From: an uncultured Clostridia bacterium
GTDB taxonomy: Bacteria; Bacillota; Clostridia; Oscillospirales; Acutalibacteraceae
Direction: 5' to 3'
Length of the DNA stretch: 36,050 nt
Assembly: GCA_937897215.1 (NCBI GenBank)
Contig: CALCBQ010000192.1
Span: 1 to 36,050, forward strand
Below, piece by piece: positions 31,970-36,050 of this stretch. The translations under genes were made by a program, and so were the position numbers. The notes beneath the pieces are model-generated. The model ran no database searches. It was not told the DNA's origin and was given only the letters and a program-made list of their open reading frames with translations. Numbering within the stretch: the stretch's first letter is position 1; each line of letters opens with the position of its first letter.

Positions 31970-32281
31970 ATGAGTAACCCAATAAAAAGAGAATATGATA
32001 AGTTATCCCTTGTAAAGGACATTACCGAGTGGGAAAAAATTGTTTATCGATTTCAAACTACAGGTTTTCTTGATCGTAGCGATGCGATTGAAAAGATAAC
32101 ATCGCTTCAAATTACAGATGTCGAGTTAGCATTGACAACAAAAGCAAAACAAAAAATAAGTGGAAGTGTTAACCTTTATCAGGCTGATGACAATCTTATT
32201 ATTACGAATATGCAGTTTCAAATAAATTTCCTAAAAGTAAAACTTGCAAAGTTAGAGTTGGAGGAAAAAGAAAATGGCTAA
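31970..32281 (+). CDS. 103-aa protein of unknown function, first gene of the BcgI-like operon
   Basis: It begins MSNPIKREYDKLSLVKDITE and is helical and charged, with a coiled-coil-like end (INFLKVKLAKLELEEKENG). No known motif is seen. GGAGAG precedes the ATG. Its last 8 bp overlap the start of the restriction-methylation gene, so the two are translationally coupled, which argues for a working partner such as a control, inhibitor or assembly protein. This last step is inference from position only. Confidence 0.75.
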   Translation: MSNPIKREYDKLSLVKDITEWEKIVYRFQTTGFLDRSDAIEKITSLQITDVELALTTKAKQKISGSVNLYQADDNLIITNMQFQINFLKVKLAKLELEEKENG

Positions 32282-34322
32282 AAATACAGTTCAATCTATC
32301 GAGCCCAATATTACCGACTTGGTCAATGGCTGGCTCAAATCATATAAGGTAGATTATAAATTGGAGCAGGAGTCTTTGAACACAGAGATAGATCAGGCTC
32401 TTAATGATTATTTTTCAAAGAATGGCGGCAAAGGCGGTAATCGTCCCGATGCCAAACTGATTTTGAAAGCCAATGACGGCAAGGATTATCCCATTCTTAT
32501 TGAGTATAAAGGGTATAAAGATAAGCTCGTTAAACTGGATGATGAAGGGAACGTCGCCAACAAAACCTCGAAGAATCAGCCCGACTTTGCTAACATCAAC
32601 TCTTATGCTGTAAATGGCGCTGTTCATTACGCAAATGCCGTATTGCATTATACAAGCTATACAGATGTTATTGCTATTGGCGTTACCGGACATAAGGCAG
32701 CAGACGGAAAGATTATACATCAAATTGGCGTTTATTATGTTTCTAAGAGCAACTTTGGTGTTGGGCAGAAGGTTGCTGATTATACTGACCTTTCTTTCCT
32801 TAAAAAGGAGCATTTTTCTGCGTTTATCGAAAAAGTAAAACAGTTGTCTCTCCCGCAAGAAGAAATTGAAAAATTAAAGGAACGCAGAGAACAGGAAATT
32901 ACGGCAAGCCTCGTAAAGCTCAATAATGATATTTTTAAGAGTGAAAAAGGACTTAGCGAAAATGACCGTGTTTATCTTGTTGCCGCTTCTATTATGGCAA
33001 CTCTCGGCGATGTTGACAATAAGGTATATCCGTTGACCAAAGCTGAGCTTAAATCTTCTGACGAAGAAGGCGATAGAGACGGCGATATTATGATTCGAAA
33101 AATCAATTCTTTCCTTAATGCTAAAAAGCTTCCTAAGGATAAAAAAGATTTGATTGTGCGAACCCTTCAAAATACGCTTACTACCGATAATATCAATAAG
33201 GTTGAAGATGGCGAGAGCCAGCTTAAGCGTGTATTTATAAAAATTGTTGATGACCTTGGTATTTATTATAAAATTGGCTTAACAACTGATTTTACTGGCA
33301 AGCTGTTCAATGAAATGTATTCTTGGCTCGGCTTTACACAAGATCAGCTTAATGACGTTGTGCTGACTCCTTCTTACGTTGCAACGCTTTTGTGTCGACT
33401 TGCAAGAGTTAATAAAGACTCGTTTGTATGGGACTTTGCTACTGGCTCTGCAGGTTTGCTTGTTGCTGCTATGAATGAAATGTTGATAGATGCCAAGAAC
33501 ACCATTAAATCTCCCGAAAAATTAGCCATTAAAGAAGCCGAAATCAAAGCAAATCAGTTGCTCGGTTTGGAAATACTTTCAAATGTTTATATGCTCGCCG
33601 TTCTTAATATGATCATGATGGGCGACGGTAGCTCTAACATTTTAAATAAAGACTCCTTGAAGTTTGACGGGCACTATGGTTTTGGCAAAACTAATGAGAA
33701 ATTCCCGGCCGATGCATTTATTTTGAATCCTCCGTACTCAGCTGAAGGCAACGGAATGATATTCGTTGAAAAAGCTCTTTCGATGATGGAAAAGGGCTAT
33801 GCGGCGATTATCATTCAAAACTCTGCCGGTTCAGGAAAAGCGGCAGAATATAACAGGAGCATTTTGTCACACAGCACACTCCTTGCAAGTATTAGGATGC
33901 CGATAGATTTGTTTATCGGCAAATCAAGTGTGCAAACAAATGTGTATGTATTCCGTGTTGGCGAAGCTCATCAGAAAGATGATGTTGTTAAATTTATCGA
34001 CTTTTCAAATGATGGTTACACTCGTTCTGACCGTAAAAAAGCAAGCAAAAATCTGTTTGACACTGACAGAGCGAAAGAACGTTATCAGGAGGTTGTAGAT
34101 CTTGTCCGCTTCGGAAAATCCAAACTTAATATTCTTACCGAAAAAGAATATTACGAGGGACATATAGATCCTGAAAGTGGATCAGATTGGAACCAAACTG
34201 CACCTATTGATACTACACCTTCATTGGAAGATTTTAAAAAGACAGTAAATGATTATCTTGCATGGGAAGTATCAACGCTTTTAAAAAATCAGTCTTTGGA
34301 GGATGACCGCCTGGGAAAATAG
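32274..34322 (+). CDS. BcgI-like restriction-methylation subunit (PD-(D/E)XK nuclease + N6-adenine methylase)
   Basis: 682 residues. Near the N-terminus the nuclease core is RPDAKL (Asp59) with ILIEYKG (Glu77, Lys79), the PD-(D/E)XK pattern. A helical region follows, then an HsdM-like adenine methyltransferase: SAM motif I at 387-395 (DFATGSAGL), and catalytic motif IV NPPY at 485-488 in DAFILNPPYS. Type IIB enzymes such as BcgI fuse nuclease and methylase in one chain and take specificity from a separate S-like subunit, as here. They cut both sides of a bipartite site and methylate it. GGAGG precedes the start. The stop at 34320 lies inside a region where the S gene reading frame is already open. 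Confidence 0.85.
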   Translation: MAKNTVQSIEPNITDLVNGWLKSYKVDYKLEQESLNTEIDQALNDYFSKNGGKGGNRPDAKLILKANDGKDYPILIEYKGYKDKLVKLDDEGNVANKTSKNQPDFANINSYAVNGAVHYANAVLHYTSYTDVIAIGVTGHKAADGKIIHQIGVYYVSKSNFGVGQKVADYTDLSFLKKEHFSAFIEKVKQLSLPQEEIEKLKERREQEITASLVKLNNDIFKSEKGLSENDRVYLVAASIMATLGDVDNKVYPLTKAELKSSDEEGDRDGDIMIRKINSFLNAKKLPKDKKDLIVRTLQNTLTTDNINKVEDGESQLKRVFIKIVDDLGIYYKIGLTTDFTGKLFNEMYSWLGFTQDQLNDVVLTPSYVATLLCRLARVNKDSFVWDFATGSAGLLVAAMNEMLIDAKNTIKSPEKLAIKEAEIKANQLLGLEILSNVYMLAVLNMIMMGDGSSNILNKDSLKFDGHYGFGKTNEKFPADAFILNPPYSAEGNGMIFVEKALSMMEKGYAAIIIQNSAGSGKAAEYNRSILSHSTLLASIRMPIDLFIGKSSVQTNVYVFRVGEAHQKDDVVKFIDFSNDGYTRSDRKKASKNLFDTDRAKERYQEVVDLVRFGKSKLNILTEKEYYEGHIDPESGSDWNQTAPIDTTPSLEDFKKTVNDYLAWEVSTLLKNQSLEDDRLGK

Positions 34323-34381
34323 AAGCCTCACTTAATAAGGAATTACAAGCGGTTAAGTGGGGCGAATATACGCTTGGAGAT

Positions 34382-35500
34382 TTGTTTGAAATTGAAAATA
34401 CCTTGAGTTTCAATGCAGATAAACTTGTTTCGGGAACGGAATATGATTATGTAACAAGAACATCATTAAACCAAGGAATTCTTCAAACTACAGGTTTTGT
34501 GAACAAAGAAAACATCAATCCCGCCGGCACTTGGAGTTTAGGATTATTACAGATGGATTTCTTTTATCGAAAAAAGCCTTGGTACGCTGGACAATTTGTA
34601 AGAAAGATTATTCCCAAAATAGAGATAACAGAATCTTCGATCTTGTTCTTCTCAACATTACTCAACAAACAAAAGCCAAGGCTATTGTCAGTTCTTGTCC
34701 GTGATGTTGATAAAGTATTCTTGTCCACAAAAGTTTATTTACCTACTACAGATGATGATCAAATTGATTTTGATTTTATGGAATCCTTTATAGCTGAGCT
34801 GGAAGCTCAGCGGATAGCTGAGCTGGAAGCTCAGCGGATAGCTGAGCTATCCGCTTACTTAAAAGTAAGCGGATTCGACAATTATGAATTGTCGGAAGAA
34901 GAGCTTAACGCTCTTGAAAGATTTGCTGAGCTTGGCGACGATAATTGGGGCACATATACTGTAGGTAATCTTTTTGAAAAGGTAACGACAAAGAAATTAC
35001 CGTACAAGGCAAAGGAACTACCAAAGCAGCCAACTGATGATTATGTGCTTCCTTGTCTTACATCAAGTTTCCAAAATCAAGGGTTAAATTATTATGCCCC
35101 AAAAGAGGGAGCAACTGTTATAAATAACGTAATCTCGCTCCCTTCTAATAGCGATGTTTACAGAGCTTATTATCAGTCAAGAGATTTTACCGTTCTTTCA
35201 GACTCTTATGCCATTCAATGGAAATTGGCAGAAAACAAACCTACACCCAACCAATATTTGTTCATGGTAATGTGTATTAACAAAGTGACCGATCTGCCGA
35301 TATATTCCTATAAAAACAAATTGGGTGGATGGAATGTTGTGAAACACAAGGAAATCAGATTACCCGAAAAGGATGGCAAAATTGATTTTGCGTTTATGGA
35401 TACTTTCATATCTGCAATCAAGAAATTGGCTATTAAAGATGTTGTTAAGTACAGCGATGCAAAAATCAAGGCAACTAAAAAGGTTGTATCCTGTAAATAA
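34382..35500 (+). CDS. Specificity (S) subunit of the BcgI-like system, start frameshifted or non-standard
   Basis: 372 residues from the first usable start (TTG at 34382), but the reading frame is open from 34307 and translates to typical S-subunit sequence upstream (ELQAVKWGEYTLGDLFEIEN), with no ATG, GTG or TTG before 34382. There are two target-recognition domains, about 1-125 and 190-340 (second one opening DDNWGTYTVGNLFEKVTTKK). They are joined by a helical linker with a repeated octapeptide IAELEAQR and dense palindromes in its DNA. An ATG at 34303 after GGAGG is out of frame by one; removing one base near 34317-34322 would restore MTAWEKEASLNKELQAVKW. It determines which bipartite DNA site the complex recognises. 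Confidence 0.8.
   Translation: MFEIENTLSFNADKLVSGTEYDYVTRTSLNQGILQTTGFVNKENINPAGTWSLGLLQMDFFYRKKPWYAGQFVRKIIPKIEITESSILFFSTLLNKQKPRLLSVLVRDVDKVFLSTKVYLPTTDDDQIDFDFMESFIAELEAQRIAELEAQRIAELSAYLKVSGFDNYELSEEELNALERFAELGDDNWGTYTVGNLFEKVTTKKLPYKAKELPKQPTDDYVLPCLTSSFQNQGLNYYAPKEGATVINNVISLPSNSDVYRAYYQSRDFTVLSDSYAIQWKLAENKPTPNQYLFMVMCINKVTDLPIYSYKNKLGGWNVVKHKEIRLPEKDGKIDFAFMDTFISAIKKLAIKDVVKYSDAKIKATKKVVSCK
34790..34894 (+). repeat. Tandem 24-bp repeat and five adjacent perfect palindromes in the S-gene linker
   Basis: A 24-bp unit occurs twice (34790-34813, 34814-34837) with an 11-bp third start (34838-34848). Palindromes: GCTGAGCT/AGCTCAGC (34793-34811 and 34817-34835), GCGGATAGC/GCTATCCGC (34834-34854), ATCCGCTTACTT/AAGTAAGCGGAT (34849-34874) and CGACAATT/AATTGTCG (34876-34894), each with a loop of 2-3 bases. 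Confidence 0.9.
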
Positions 35501-35512
35501 GGAGTACCTACT

Positions 35513-36050
35513 ATGAATATACAAAAACTTAATTCAGCAATAGCTGAATTTACAAAGAAAAAGAAGTCTAATGCAGCATATTACGAAGAGAATTGGGCTG
35601 AACGTAAAGAGCGTAAGGACTACTATCAGTCATTTACCAAGGACAAGCTTATTGCTATGACTGAGGAAGAGTTCTTAGAGTATATCAGCAAGCTTTGGTC
35701 TATGCTTATTTGGGGCAATAAAAAATATGTTGTTGACAAACTCGTTGCCGACAACGGTTTTGCCACACTTAAAAAGCAGTTGGCTGAATTACTCTATGGT
35801 ACAAGCTCTATCGAAAAGCGTTGGGACGTGTTCTTGAAATCTATTAAGGGTATGGGACCTGCGCCCATCAGTGAGTTGCTTACATACGCCAATCCGCAGG
35901 AGTACGTAATTTTTAATAAGACAACAATCCTTTGCTATGGCTATCTGGATATCCCTGATATGCCGAAATATAACTATCAGTACACCGGAAAGAAGTATGC
36001 GGAAGTTTGCGCTATTGCAAAAGAGATCGCCGCAGAACTCAAAAAAGCCG
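35513..36050 (+). CDS. Probable McrB-like AAA restriction protein, N-terminal part (cut by window end)
   Basis: At least 179 codons are open to the right edge, starting MNIQKLNSAIAEFTKKKKSN after GGAGTACC, 12 bp behind the S gene. Recognisable blocks are EFLEYISKLWSMLIWGNKKY, SIEKRWDVFLKSIKGMGPAP with ISELL, and NPQEYVIFNKTT. From memory this resembles the N-terminal region of Firmicutes McrB-type AAA+ proteins in modification-dependent restriction; IKGMGPAPISE looks like a helix-hairpin-helix. No AAA motif is reached in the window, so the assignment is tentative. If correct, an mcrC gene should follow. Confidence 0.55.
   Translation, partial: MNIQKLNSAIAEFTKKKKSNAAYYEENWAERKERKDYYQSFTKDKLIAMTEEEFLEYISKLWSMLIWGNKKYVVDKLVADNGFATLKKQLAELLYGTSSIEKRWDVFLKSIKGMGPAPISELLTYANPQEYVIFNKTTILCYGYLDIPDMPKYNYQYTGKKYAEVCAIAKEIAAELKKA

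Overview
The window looks like a chromosome segment of a low-GC, spore-forming, gut-type Clostridia (Ruminococcaceae/Oscillospiraceae-like). The supporting evidence is an A-type RNase P RNA, a YpeB-like germination protein, class B sortases, a SpoIID-domain protein, a dockerin-tagged BspA-LRR subtilase, a GH43 enzyme and a bile-salt-hydrolase-like enzyme. The host part (about 1-22900) is AT-rich. The right third is visibly richer in GC up to about 27.5 kb and carries mobile-element genes. The species cannot be named from the sequence alone.

Host layout. The minus-strand block at 1-10493 holds rnpB (cut by the window edge), a HAD phosphatase, a TPM/LemA pair, galE, a membrane-anchored CinA-like/SpoIID fusion, two class B sortases, pncC, thiI and a cysteine desulfurase. 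From the desulfurase to galE the genes overlap or nearly touch and share one good promoter at 10534-10562, so they form an operon. The desulfurase and ThiI probably work together in tRNA 4-thiouridylation. A divergent ypeB and a small Asn/Thr-rich lipoprotein follow on the plus strand. Next comes a minus-strand MFS transporter - bile salt hydrolase - pnuC unit, in which pnuC has its own structured, terminator-containing leader. Then come a FliB-like Cys-cluster protein (plus), the secreted subtilase with dockerin (minus), an SH3b/C39-like secreted peptidase (minus) and a cytoplasmic GH43 enzyme (plus).

Integration site. At 22189-22883 a strong promoter leads into an array of four tRNA-Ser(CGA) 5' halves spaced 180-190 bp apart. 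Only the last is a complete tRNA gene. The first three all break at the same anticodon-loop sequence. Directly after the complete tRNA comes a tyrosine integrase gene, so this is the left end of an integrated mobile element.

Mobile element. The minus-strand backbone, in transcription order, is an excisionase-like HTH, a RepA-like AAA ATPase, a ribbon-helix-helix MobC-like protein, a palindrome-rich spacer (candidate oriT), MobC, ParB and the integrase. No relaxase gene is visible. The plus-strand cargo begins with an isolated P-loop ATPase that has its own promoter and terminator. After it comes a defence-type cluster: a small HTH, a class III (NmFic-like) Fic, an HNH nuclease, a second Fic with a VbhA-like inhibitory region, a 103-aa protein of unknown function, a BcgI-like fused restriction-methylation subunit, its specificity subunit, and the start of a probable McrB-like protein cut by the right edge. 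The right end of the element is outside the window.

Most striking points: the tRNA-Ser half-gene array; a degenerate full-length CinA fused to SpoIID through a membrane helix; five back-to-back palindromes and an 8-residue repeat in the linker of the specificity subunit, plus its apparently frameshifted start; two Fic proteins around an HNH gene next to a BcgI-like system; and an unrecognised terminator-type leader on pnuC.
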